In this document: positions 12,279 through 23,150 of the stretch, in pieces
Layout of the letters: every line of letters starts with the position of its first letter
How positions within the stretch are numbered: the stretch's first letter is position 1
Assembly (NCBI GenBank): GCA_021464415.1
Contig: CM038468.1
Coordinates: 42,905,001-42,969,000, forward strand
DNA: 64,000 nt
Direction: 5' to 3'
Origin: Lonicera japonica
Lineage: Eukaryota; Streptophyta; Magnoliopsida; Dipsacales; Caprifoliaceae
Notes under the pieces: generated by a model
The model's input: the letters and a program-made list of their open reading frames with translations, nothing else
What the model was told of the DNA's origin: nothing
The model's database searches: none
Made by a program: the position numbers and the translations under genes

Positions 12279-13230
12279 ACTTCTAATTTTCTTGCACCAC
12301 TGCTCTTTTAATTCTCTCTCAGATAGCACATAAATTCTGCTCGACGTATGCCCTCTAAACCTTTATTTATACAAGAGCTTAAGTTCGACAAAATAAAAAA
12401 GATTAAGGAAACAAGTTCCACAGCCTTGAATTAAGTCCTAAATGTGTAGAATGCAAAATTCCTTTTTCTTTTGCAAATCATAGCTGGCAAGCAAGGCAGA
12501 GTGAGGAATTATACTAAATTAATAGATTTTTTAGAATTTTTTGTATATACTTTAATAAGGTCAAAATTAAAATATTATATTAAGATATTTAATATCATAT
12601 ACGTTAAAAATTAAAATAACATATTTAGTTATAATATTTTCATTTGAGACTTCATATTTTGAAAACATTGAACCATATCTTCATTATTAATAACTTTAAA
12701 AATATATTTCTCAATATATTTTACGGAGCAATCATTTATGAGATCATATTTTAACCGATTCTAAAGATTAGAGCAATTTGATGATTGAGAACCGAAAATA
12801 AAAACTAGAAAAAAATAAATAAAGAACCATAGATAAAGACCATAAAACAAAAGACAAATAGACCAAATAACAAAAGAGAACCACCGTAAATAAATAATGT
12901 GTTTTTAGCTTTCAAGTCTATTAATAACCTTCAAATACAAACCTATGCCTTGTACTTTTATTTTTTATTGCATGTACACCCCTCCGCCACTTTCAATGTT
13001 CCCCGCCCTAAATACAACTTCAACTCCTGCACTTACACACACAACCACTCCCGCCCCCTAATTAAACATAGCATACCTAACAAAAAAGTCCAGAACCTCG
13101 TGTGGGCCGGTGGCCCCCCTGACCCCGTGCGTCCGCCCCTGCTGGCAAGTGAATATTGACGGACTAGGAATTCTTGGTTTTTTCCCACATAATTCTAACA
13201 CTAATTGCTACCATTATTATGTAAAGATCT
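12279..13230. other. AT-rich intergenic DNA
   Basis: No supported gene. A short GC-rich patch near 13100-13150 (CCCTGACCCCGTGCGTCCGC) looks like the end of a dispersed repeat, but I found no partner end. Confidence 0.4.
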
Positions 13231-13239
13231 CAATTTTAT

Positions 13240-14451
13240 GAGTTACTTGCACTTTGCCCCCTTAACTGTTACGCTAATAACACTTTATCATATGAACTAC
13301 CAATGTTAGCAATTAATGCCACAGACTATTCAAGTTGTTGTAATTTACCCATTTTTGCTAACAGGGTTAAAGTTTTAAACAATTTAGGGCCTAAACATAA
13401 TTCTTGATAAATGAGGGCATAAATGTAATTTTGGATCTTCTGATAATATTTGTATTTGTATATGTACATGTAAATGTAGAGAGGTAGAGATAGAGCCAAA
13501 TTTAAAAAATAGAGCATAAGTCTTACTCGTGTCTCTCGCGTTTCTCTTTTGTTGCTAGAGCCGAAGTGGAAGACGAGTTAGGCTTTGCCGGTGGTTCGTT
13601 TTTGCTGATTTCATCAGTATTCTCATTGTTGTTTTTGCTTTTGTCTCTCTAAATTTTCAATGGGGTTCTATTCAATTTGAGGGCTCGAGGTATATTTTTT
13701 TTAGGTGGCAATTTAATAAGGTTATTGGGTTCTTTCAAGGGGTAATAGAAGGCTTCGATTTAAAGGGACAAACATCACCCCAGAGATGAACCACTCTTGA
13801 CGAGGCATACGGTGAAGACAGAGGATATGCTATTGATAATGCATGTTGTTGTCATTTGTCATCGACCTTAAAACCAATAGAAAATCAAGCAAAATATGAA
13901 TTTGAGTCTACTGGATTATTGGGCAGTGACCGCTTTGAGATTGGCAAGTGGGAAACAATAAAGCTGAAGAGTATATATAATTGAAAATGTATTCTTTTGC
14001 AATTTGAAGCACAATAAAACCATCTCTAACCCTTGAATCAAACAAAATAAATCAAAAATTTAGATAGAGAAAGGCGAAAGTAGCAATGAGAATGTCGATG
14101 AATTCAGCAATTGTGAACCAATGGCAAATCGGAACTCGTCTAGCTACCACTTCAGCTTTAGCAACGAAGGAGACACGAGAAAGACTTGTGCTCAGTTTTT
14201 TAAATTTTGCTCTCTCTCTCTCTCCACATTTCCATATACATATATTATCAAAAGATTCACAATTACATTTATGCCCTCATTTATCAAGAATTACATTTAG
14301 ACCCTAAATTGTTTAAAACTCTAACTTTGTCAGCCAAAATGGATAAATTATAACAAATTGGATACTTGTAGCATTAATTACCAACATTGGTAGTTCATAT
14401 GATAAATTGTTAGTATAATCACAGTTGAGAGGAGCAAGGTGAAATTAACCC
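13240..14451. mobile_element. Mutator-like element with very long inverted repeats, 1.2 kb
   Basis: The left arm beginning GAGTTACTTGCACTTTGCCC is mirrored by the right arm ending GCAAGGTGAAATTAACCC. The two arms stay alignable for roughly 390 bp each (left about 13240-13640, right about 14060-14451). They share AACTACCAATGTT, TTTTAAACAATTTAGG, GATAAATGAGGGCATAAATG and a GTTGC(T/A)..GC..AAGTGG segment. Flanks CAATTTTAT (13231-13239) and TAATTTTAT (14452-14460) agree at 8 of 9 positions, fitting the 9-bp target duplication of Mutator-like elements. No transposase is encoded. The non-repeated centre (about 13650-14050) is small. Confidence 0.75.
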
Positions 14452-14460
14452 TAATTTTAT

Positions 14461-15030
14461 TGTAAATCATTCTAATCAACACTGCCATACAAATCATTAC
14501 AAGAATGAATATCGAAATGAAGAAACAAATCAAAATATTCGAAGACTCGTTAATTCGATAATTGATGAGTATTTAGGATTTATGTAAATCTTTTTGATTG
14601 ATCACTCTCTATATATAGCTCAAATATTGATCATGCATCATGCATCATACATCGTATATATTTTGCTAAATTACAATTTTTTATGATTTTGAGACTTATA
14701 ATTTATCAAAACTATCCATAAATGTTTTAATGCTTAAAACATTATTTTAATATTCTTAAACATGTTTAACACATCTTTTTTGAAAACAAGCATGGTTAGG
14801 ACATGTTTTTTTAACCTACTTACATTTTCAAGCAAAAATGTTCATTTTCGCATATTTTATATTCATTCAATTTTTGTGCATCTTCAATCTAATGGTCTAA
14901 TGGAAGCCTTCCTGAATTTAGATCATTTTCAAATTTGGATAGTATCTAGATGACATCTTATTGTACAACATATCCAAATTTCATTATAATCTAACAGCTA
15001 GATTATGAGATATGATCAAAAACAAATTAG
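14461..15030. other. Intergenic DNA
   Basis: AT-rich and without a supported gene. ATGCATCATGCATCATACATC near 14630-14655 is a short local repeat. Confidence 0.4.
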
Positions 15031-15039
15031 ACAAATCAT

Positions 15040-15770
15040 GATGTCCCAAACAGGCTCTTGTTATTTGGTGAAAAAGTAGGCAACTGTTATTTGGAAAACA
15101 GCTAGACCACTGTTATTTAGAGAACAAGCCACTGCGTGTTATTTGGAAAACAGCTAGACCACTATAAAATGAGCTTGAGGGTTTAGTTTACAAAAAACAA
15201 AGCTTTTCAAATCTCTTATAACATCTATTTAAAAACAATCAAAAAATTTTGAGCTAAAAATCATTTATATTTTATATTGATCATATCGTTCATCTTGAGT
15301 TATATTTGTTAATCAATCTTGATAACTCTATTGTGAGCTTCAATTTTTATCTTTTACAAACACTTAGTGAAGTACACCAAACAATATTCATTATTTCTTT
15401 GTGAGAGGTTTTTTTTATAGATTGGTAAGAAGGATTTCTTGTGTAAAATGTAGTAATAAAAATCACACTTGTTGAATATAGTTTGAAGAATTACACTTGT
15501 ATTGTATTTTGATCTTCACCCGTAAGAAGATTGATTAGCAAAATTTATCGAGTACCAACATCGGGCGAGAAAGAATATATGATGGGATACCGAAACGTGT
15601 AAACAAAATGTTTTTGGATTTATGGTTTAATCTCTCTCACTCATACTCTTTATTTATTGCTCTACATATTGTTTAAAAGTTTTTTTAATTTATTTGATTG
15701 ATTTGTTGATTAACTTAGTTTATTTTTTAATTTCCTTTAATTTGCCGTAAACCATATTCACACGCATAAC
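15040..15770 (+). mobile_element. Probable solo or partial LTR
   Basis: The region has promoter-like LTR organisation. A short direct repeat (TGTTATTTGGAAAACAGCTA, about 15085-15165) is followed by a CTATAAAATGAG TATA-like box at about 15160. Downstream lies a U5-like stretch (about 15530-15640: GGGATACCGAAACGTG, then GGATTTATGGTTTAATCTC), typical of copia-type LTR 3' parts. I could not define TG...CA termini or a target duplication. Confidence 0.35.
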
Positions 15771-16314
15771 CCCTCCCCCCACTTATTTCCTACCAAGAAA
15801 AACCTATTTTTATATTTTTAATTTGGAAATTAAATAAATTAAACGATGTAAATACAAGAAAGAACTTGTTCATAGAAAATACATGTGAGTTTCAACGTTA
15901 AAAAATCAACCAACCTACTTTTAATAAATTTTAGAAAACTAATTTCCAATTTTAATATGCCACTAGATAAGATTCTAATAATTGTTCTAAGGCTAAAAAA
16001 ATAATAACAAGATAAAAGCAAGCATTTCATGAATTGCTGCTCAAGAAAAACACAATGACCAATACCCCTCCTATGATCAATTTGATTCGGAGCTCCCTTA
16101 AAAATTAATCATCCATCTCGAAACATAATTTATATATCTTTAAGAAAGAACAACAATACACCAACTTCGAAATTACAATGTGAAGGAGATAGAAAACATC
16201 ACTTTATTAAGAAAAATATCTCTAGTTTGATTCTTAATTAAAAAGTTTAGTTTAAAATCTCAAACCTTATTTTTCAAGGATCTCGAGAGCTTCCACATCA
16301 CAAGTATCAAAGAA
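15771..16314. other. Intergenic DNA left of the CACTA element
   Basis: AT-rich and without a supported gene. It abuts the ATT target duplication of the CACTA element. Confidence 0.5.
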
Positions 16315-16317
16315 ATT

Positions 16318-16327
16318 CACTACACCA
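16318..16327 (+). repeat. CACTA left terminal inverted repeat
   Basis: CACTACACCA, preceded by target-site ATT. It is the exact reverse complement of the element's last ten bases at 21913-21922. Confidence 0.92.
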
Positions 16328-16337
16328 TTTGGCAGTA

Positions 16338-16525
16338 TTTGTAACGGATTTTTTTTTAGGTTTATAATGGATCAAGTCCGTTACTGCTCTATAACGCGCT
16401 TAGTCTGTTACTAATATAAAATATGTGTTACTAATGCAAATAATATTATTTTAATATTTTTATATCCTTTATTTTAAATAACTATCAGACAAAAAAAAAT
16501 CGTGTAACAATTAATCCGTTACTTC
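16338..16525. repeat. CACTA left subterminal repeats
   Basis: Three exact TAACGG/CCGTTA words (near 16341, 16377 and 16516), plus decayed versions such as GTCTGTTACT and GTGTTACTAA. In CACTA elements such repeats bind the TNPA-type transposase. The left side is clearly more eroded than the right. Confidence 0.75.
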
Positions 16526-16704
16526 CAATGAAAAATAAAAAGATAAAAAAAGAAAAAAGTTGAAATCCCCCGAATAAAAAAATTCGTGTAAGTTTTTTAA
16601 CTCCTTACCGCTTAATTTTTTGCCCTAAAAATTGAAATCCCCAAAATATTTCGTTCTCTTCTTCCTCAGCTAGCTAGCCGTCACTCATCTCCTTCCATAA
16701 ACCG

Positions 16705-16869
16705 ATGGCTCACATATCTCCTCCCGCCGTCCGCCTTGGCTCGCTCGCTCTCTCTAGCCTCCTTTACTCTCCTCTTTGTCTTCTCAGTATTATCAAAACC
16801 CTAACTCTCACCGCTGTGGTTCATCTGCGTCATTTATCTCCGCCGGTGGTGCGCTCTCTTTACATCTAG
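16705..16869 (+). other. 54-residue open frame in a GC-rich patch of the CACTA element
   Basis: From ATG at 16705 to TAG at 16867-16869, in the only C/G-rich part of the transposon. This patch (about 16660-17000) reads like the leader or first exon of a plant gene. It is rich in TCTCC and CCGCCG and contains AAAACCCTAACTCTCACCG. The peptide matches nothing I know. It may be part of a third captured gene or simple chance. The functional status is unknown. Confidence 0.3.
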
Positions 16870-17767
16870 TCATTGGGTGCATCTACTATCACTCCGTCTC
16901 CATCTCCGTCGGTGATCTGTTATCCTTTTTTCCGTCCGCCGATGTATCTCCACCATCACTGTGCTCTCCTTCATACTCCAAGCTTCAAGTAATATATGTA
17001 AATTTTAAACCCTATGCTTTAGTTATGGTGATTTGATTTGGGGAAATTTTAAGCCCTAAGTAATTTTTAACAGTAATAACAAGTACTTAAGATTAGAAGA
17101 ACATATATCCTTTTAAGTTGTTGAGTCTGAGATAAATGGAAAAGGGTAAAGAAGTTAATTTGCTTTTCTTTGGTTTACAGTGAAGATCATTTATATATAT
17201 TCAAGGGGAATCAAGCACTCTTGGTCCAATCACTAATATTATTAGTTTTGGTTATGTACCTTCTTGTTTATGAAGAATTTAATTATTATGAGGATTTGCT
17301 TTCTTATTTATTTTTGGCATTGTTGTTACTTGTTTTTCTTATCATTTTTCATGTTATTATCAATCAGAGCCTTAATTTCATATAAGTTTGTTTAATTTCC
17401 CAGAAAAAGTGCTAATTTGTTCCTCTCCTAGTTCTAAAAATTAAATGGTAGAGACCTATTTCCTGTGTTTATTTTATCTACTTTGCAATGTACCTGTAAA
17501 GCATTAGCCTCTATTGTAAGGACAGGCTTGGTTCTCTGAACCTAAAATCCCTATATGTTGCTCTTTCCACGCTAGTAGTGAAATGTTAAGCCATTTGAAT
17601 TTGTTATCCCACTCTGTCTGAGTTGTGTTCTTTGGTACTCGTAACATGTGACTTTTTTAGCTGTCATCTTTCTTGAATTGATTACATAGTTATAGAAGAG
17701 AATTGCATCTGCATTTATTTTCTAAATAATGCATTGAGTTGCTGGAAGTAATCCTATCAACCTGCAG

Positions 17768-17914
17768 ATAATTGATGTGAAATCGCTTATGAAGAAATAC
17801 CAAAATGATATTCGCTCTTTAAAGGAGGAGTCATAACAGTTAAAGAAAGGTATTGTTCCAGTTCCTTAGCTGAAAAATACCGATGGAGATGATCTTGTGG
17901 TCCTAAAACAAAAG
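17768..17914 (+). pseudogene. Captured exon of a KIN-7 kinesin, two in-frame stops
   Basis: A 49-codon block bounded by an acceptor-like CTGCAG and a donor-like AAG|GTACCC. It reads IIDVKSLMKKYQNDIRSLKE, then a TAA (17834), QLKKGIVPVP, a TAG (17867) and LKNTDGDDLVVLKQK. This matches the coiled-coil stretch right after the motor of plant KIN-7 (mitochondrial/chloroplast kinesin-related) proteins, recalled as IIDEKSLIKKYQ...LKQELEQLKRG. The neighbouring motor and tail exons are absent. The block is a dead fragment carried by the CACTA element. The two stops imply decay after capture or from a donor already decayed. Confidence 0.75.
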
Positions 17915-19960
17915 GTACCCTTTTGGTAAGTTCACTTTCACTAATACATTTTCTCTTCTGGGCTTCATCTTGATATATAACTGTAATGTATGTATATATG
18001 TGTGTAGAGGACTAGAGGAATATTAGGCTAGACCAAGTTTGTATCTTAGGAAATAAATTTTCGTAGTATTACAGTGTGTTTTTAAAAAGAGGAATATTGG
18101 CTTGTAAGGATGTCTTATTCCCAGTGCTCTTTCAAAAAGAAAAATTAGAAGCAGCTTTTAGTAATATAGTGCTAATATAATTTCGGAATGAAGATTTGAT
18201 AAAAAGATTTGTCGATAAAGTTGGGGAGAATGTGTAAAAGTTGAGAACTACTTTGATAGTTTAGTTTGCCTTTCAAATTAGTGGAAAGCCTACAGTATAT
18301 ATATGGAAATAAAGTGTTGTTTCCATTCATTACCTATAATTGTATTTTAAAGAGAGTAAGATTATGCTTAGTTTATTAAAAATTTGCTCCAGTAAATACT
18401 ACTTTAAGATAAAATAATTTATCCCTGTTTACTTGGAATTTGACAAGATGAAATTGCACTACTTTTTGATGTGGACTTAATTTGCATCAAAATGTATAAT
18501 TGGAAGTAAATAACAACCTTCTCATTTCCTACACCGTGTTTGAATATATAAGGCTAACAGAAACACTAATCAAATACATTGTCTTGCATTTATTATTTCA
18601 AACTAAAGCTCTGGTAACATTTTTATGTAATTACGTACAACCAAAATAAGAGTAGAGTTAAGTTTATAGATGCCACTGCTACTCCATGCAATCTACCTCA
18701 GTTTATATTACAAACTGCATAGCAGTTTGGTGTGAACGCTACCTCATTTTTACAGTGCAAACTACATCATTTTTAGGTGAAAAATGCCTTGTTTACTCTT
18801 TTGAGAGCCTGTGATTTTTTTCTGTACTTGTTTCCCTATTCTTCCTCTTCTACTTCATCTCCTTGTTTACTCTTTTCTATCTTCTCCTAATGTCTTTACA
18901 GTTAGGCTATCTTCTTCTAAAATGCTCCACAAAACTAGCTGAAGCACGAGGGACAAATAACTGTAGACTAATTGATGCAGAATAAGGGAAATTTCCAAGT
19001 GTATTTGTGTTTTATTTTGATGTATTTGTATTTATGGAGAATTGTTTAGTATTTCTTTTTTTTTTGGTAATTAGGATTACTGCTTTGTATAGCGTAATTA
19101 GGATTATATTAAGTAATTATCTTATTAAGCTTATTTAATTATTTTATATTAAATTAAGGTTTTCCAGGATTTCCTAAGTAGATTATGAATAAGCTTGTAA
19201 TCATCATTATTTTTAGAGTTGAATATCATTTAATTAAGCATGTGTGCATAGGGCTTTTGAGCCACCAACTGTGGGCATCTTCTTGTTGCCCGTTTCCTCA
19301 TCCTATTATATTCTATTGTTCGGGATTTGGGCTCCGCTTTGATCATGAACGTCTTATAGTTTGATGGGAGAGAGAGTAGCCTTCTATTTTCATACTTTTC
19401 AGCCCTATAGCAGCTGTAGTTCGGTGTTACTGAATTCTTAGTGTATGTTCTGATTACCAGTAATTTTATGTTTAATCTTCTGTTATTTAGGCTAGAATTA
19501 GTTTAATTGAAGATTTAGAGCTCATTGCTCTAATTGTTTGGTATTTAGTATTAAGTGTGTTTTCTTCGTCTCATTAATGTAGTGACTATTGATTTTTAAG
19601 TTGCCCTTTTAGTACTCTCTCTCCCCACTCCCTCTCTCTCTCTCATGCTTCATATATCTCCTCTTTTATGTGTATATCTCTTTTGGCTTGGCTAAACTCG
19701 TTTACGGTCCTAAACACTGTAAACCAAAGAAATGCCAGAATACTGAGTTGTTCAAGGTTGGCTTGGCTAGACTCGTTTACGGTCCTAAACACTAGTTCTT
19801 TATGCTTCCTCGCTTTTTTTTAAGGTATGTATCCTCAATTACTAATTTTTGAGGAATGGCGTATGTACTTGGGTTATTTGAGGAAAAAAAATGCCAATAA
19901 TTTTGTTGTGAGCTGTACCTCCCTGTATTTACTGATGATCATGTTTACTTTAATTCTTGT
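17915..19960. other. Interior of the CACTA element between the two captured genes
   Basis: AT-rich DNA without recognisable exons. A 36-bp sentence (GGCTTGGCTA(A/G)ACTCGTTT followed by ACGGTCCTAAACACT) occurs twice, at about 19684 and 19758. It may be intronic DNA of a captured gene or the original transposon interior. Confidence 0.4.
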
Positions 19961-19966
19961 ATGCAG

Positions 19967-21121
19967 CTGATGGTTTAGGTCATGGTGTGGCACATGCTGT
20001 CTTTTTCTGCGTTAGCCTCTTAACCCCAGCTTTTGGTCCGGCTACTTATTATGTGGACAAGTGCTCACAAATGCCATTATTTCTTGTCTCTTGTGAGTTA
20101 AAACCTTTCTTACAAGTTCTTTATATTATTTATACCTGAACCGAAAAATTGTTCCAAAGTTCATATTGGTCAACCACTATTCTATAATATATTTCACAAT
20201 AAAAAACTAATTTATTTTTTTTGGTTTGACGGTGTTCGTGTTGTAACTTGCAGCAATTATCACTCTCGTATTTGTCACAATCCACACTTTCTCGATGGTC
20301 ATTGCATTCAATGGATATGCAGAACGTATTAAAGTGGACCCATTGTTCGTTCCCATTGTTCACCTGGTTTTGGGATTGTTGGTGAGTAATGCTTCCTTTT
20401 CTTCAATCAAGTTTTGTGTTCTCTATCTCATTTACATATATACACGTATAAAGAGGACGGTCCACTCTTTAAGAAAAGTACCTTTCATTTTGAGGAATAA
20501 ATGGATGATTTTTTTCATGGAACTCAGTAGAAATGATCTCTATGATGAGTAGACTATCTCCACCCAATTTCACCAAAAGATTCAAATTAGAAGTGGGCGA
20601 GATGATCATGTAACGGCCAAAAATGAACATGCATATTAATCTTTCATTACACTGGCCTAAAATTCAGTCATTTAGTTAAAAGATTTAACTAGTCTTAGGC
20701 CCTATTTGGTTTGGGTTGAAGTTCTCTCTTGGGTGAAATACTATTTTTTTTTATTACTTTCAAGTTGAAACTCTCTATACACCCCCCCCCCCATTTTCCT
20801 TCCATGTGAAAAGTATATTCCACTTTAACCAAACAGTGCCTTAGAAAAGCCTATAAAAGAAAAGATAAAAAGAAATTTAGAGAAGTGAAATATTTTTATA
20901 TTTGAGTAATTCATCATAATATAAGTTCTCTGATTATTATTTTCTTTTGCAGACACTAATAAATATATCTTGTATCTGGAAGGTGCATTATCGAACTCCC
21001 ACTTCTATATTTCATGGCGATAGTGACCTTATTACACTGTGGGAAGATGGTATGGTGGAGATTAACCGAAAACGAAAGCAGGCAGTCGACTACCACCGGT
21101 ACCAGCTCACTAGTATTGTAA
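19967..21121 (+). pseudogene. APH1: Captured 3' half of gamma-secretase subunit APH-1, frameshifted
   Basis: Three exon blocks with conventional splice signals: 19967-20092, 20254-20381 and 20953-21121. They read [20 protein letters not shown]...FFLV-type sequence, then [20 protein letters not shown], then TLIN and, after a break, [20 protein letters not shown]...TENESRQS...SSLVL with TAA at 21119-21121. This is the C-terminal part of plant APH-1, the multipass membrane subunit of the presenilin (gamma-secretase) complex. The first half of the protein is not upstream, so only the 3' exons were captured. A four-base insertion (ATAT at about 20965-20968) in the last exon shifts the frame. A 143-bp MITE sits in the second retained intron. 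Identification rests on recall of the family but is unusually clear. Confidence 0.88.
20698..20840. mobile_element. Harbinger-like MITE nested in captured APH-1 intron, 143 bp
   Basis: Left end GGCCCTATTTGGTTTG and right end AACCAAACAGTGCC are imperfect inverted repeats. TTA flanks both sides (20695-20697 and 20841-20843). It lies inside the intron between the second and third APH-1 exon blocks, so it inserted either in the donor gene or after capture. Confidence 0.7.
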
Positions 21122-21578
21122 AAAGCCTTTTCAAGTTGAAAAACAATTGAATACTTTTTTGCTTTTAGTTCTCAACATTTTTGCGGATCCTAGATATAAA
21201 TGCTTATTCTGTTAACCATTTCTCCTTTGTAATCACTAAACAAAGACATTATGTTCTAACTTCTAATGACATGATGGTATTTTATATTTTGACTTGGACA
21301 TTTTGGTTTTAGTATGTTTGATGTATGGTTGGCCATCTTTGGTAACTTATATTTGTGGATGGGCATATTTTTGTAAGAATATTTGGTTGGTTTTTTGGAT
21401 TAATATTGGTTTGTTGGTTTTTGGATGTATATTGCTTTGTACAATACCATTAGATAATAAAATAGGAATTTGTATTGTGTGTGCTAAAACTGGTTGCATT
21501 TACAGCTACATGAATTTGTATTGTTCTATACAGGGATAATGGACAAAAAAAATAAAAATAAAAATAAATCGGCACTCT

Positions 21579-21905
21579 GTAACGGCTATAAACCGTTACA
21601 AATATGTAACGGTTTTTCTATTAGTAACGGTTATATTTTGTTAAAAACAATCAAAGCTGTAATTACCTATACGTGCCATTTTAACGGTTGTTCAATATTT
21701 GTAACGGATTAAATTCGTTACTAAAATTAGTATTATAATGGATTGGTAATGTATTTAGTCCGTTACAAATTTATTTTTTGTAACGGATTTTGATTAATTT
21801 TAGTAACTGATATATCCGTTACTAAAGTGTTTCCCACGCCTAATTAGTAACGGATTTTTTGTGTTAGAAACATTTTTTCTAACGGATTAAGTCCATTACA
21901 AAAGG
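21579..21905. repeat. CACTA right subterminal repeats
   Basis: Eleven exact TAACGG or CCGTTA words in about 320 bp, in both orientations and often as GTAACGGATT or ATCCGTTACT pairs that can form hairpins. This density next to the right terminal repeat is the classic signature of a CACTA transposase-binding region. Confidence 0.88.
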
Positions 21906-21912
21906 GTCATTC

Positions 21913-21922
21913 TGGTGTAGTG
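21913..21922 (-). repeat. CACTA right terminal inverted repeat
   Basis: TGGTGTAGTG, the reverse complement of the left end, followed by target-site ATT. Confidence 0.92.
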
Positions 21923-22135
21923 ATTTTATCAAAAATAACACACACACACATATATATATATATAATAAGAACTTAGTAATCTACAACAAATATATAAACG
22001 TGAGGCTTCATTTCTCTAATTGAATTCGAAGATTAGTCTTTGAGACAAAATAAATATAATCGCTACATAGATAATTAATTGATCTCCAATCTTTAAGTGA
22101 GAAATTAGAAGTACAAGAATGTCTTCTAAACATTA

Positions 22136-22507
22136 GAGCATCTCTAACAATGCTCTCTATTTTAGAGAGCATAATCTATAAAATAGAGAGTAATTTTTGA
22201 AATAGAGAGCTCAACTTAATGACCAACTCCAATAACACTCTCTATTGCAATAGTTTATCAATTTTTTTTATCTTTTTCAATAAAATTATTTAGATGAACA
22301 AAATTAAATGAGAGAAAAAATAAAAACCACAAATATATTATTAATTTATTAAGTAGAGAGCCAAAAAGGCTAGTTAAATTTGGAGAGCCAAATGAAGCTC
22401 TCTATTTTTATTAGCTATTATGGCTAATCTCTTGGAGCATTAATTTAATCATTCCACTCTTTATAATAGAGAGTATGAGGGCAATAGAGAGTCTATTGGA
22501 GATGCTC
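22136..22507. mobile_element. MITE with GAGCATCTC termini, 372 bp
   Basis: Left GAGCATCTCTAACAATGCTC and right end GGAGATGCTC (reversed, GAGCATCTCCAATAG) form inverted ends. Inside, CTCTCTATTTTAGAGAGC-type words repeat in both orientations. GAGCATCTCCAA termini are common on plant MITEs. The target duplication is not clear (TTA on the left, ATA on the right). Confidence 0.7.
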
Positions 22508-23150
22508 ATAATTCTCAATAATACCTCACAATATTTTCTCCTCGCAATAAAAACTCAAGTTAAAATAAAAAATAAGTTGGGGCATGCAATAACCCAAGTC
22601 GTTAAGCCGAACCACTGCCTTCCTCTTCTTTTCTTTGAAGAGAGAAGGTTAGCCTATGGCTTGGTGGTTGATATATATATATATATATAGTATTAAATAC
22701 AGAACATGCATGTAATGCATGTTTTATTTTAATATACCGGTAAAATTTAATATGAAAATAGTTTTTGCTTAGTAGTTAAAAATTGTGTTTACAACATTTA
22801 AGTCGTATGCTCGAGCCCAATTAATTATAGATTTTTGCAATATAAAAAGTCTAAATTATTAAAAAAAAAATATTGATAAAGTTGGAATGTGCTTTTGAGT
22901 TAAAAAAAAAAAAAGGAAAAGCCGTTTTTTCAAAAAATTAAAATTGTGAAGAACTTATAGTTGAATAAGGTGAGTGGCGGAGAAAAAAGCTGCGAGTACT
23001 TCGAGTTGAATTAGTGTGGTTAGTTTTAATTTTTCAGTGTCCATTACTTCAAGAAGAAGAACAAAGAATTTGGGATTGATTAGACGGTTAAGAAGTGTGG
23101 TAAGTTGTAACAGACTAACATTATCTGCATTCTCTTTTCTTGAACACTTA
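22508..23150. other. AT-rich intergenic DNA
   Basis: No supported gene. Contains an (AT)n run near 22671-22688 and several poly-A stretches. Confidence 0.45.

Larger units (their letters stand above)
16318..21922. mobile_element. Non-autonomous CACTA transposon carrying host gene fragments (Pack-CACTA), 5605 bp
   Basis: The element starts CACTACACCA (16318-16327) and ends TGGTGTAGTG (21913-21922), a perfect 10-bp terminal inverted repeat. Looser similarity runs about 20 bp further (TTTGTAACGGA versus TTTGTAATGGA). ATT flanks both sides (16315-16317 and 21923-21925), the 3-bp target duplication of the En/Spm-CACTA superfamily. Both ends carry TAACGG/CCGTTA subterminal repeats. No transposase (TNPA/TNPD) frame is visible, so movement would need an element elsewhere. 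The interior holds a KIN-7 kinesin exon and three APH-1 exons with introns, all disabled, and a GC-richer patch that may be a further captured piece. Retained introns show capture at DNA level rather than from mRNA. Confidence 0.9.

Noticed and set aside
20130..20363. 77-codon minus-strand frame in the APH-1 fragment
   Set aside because: It is antisense to a clear APH-1 exon and an intron.
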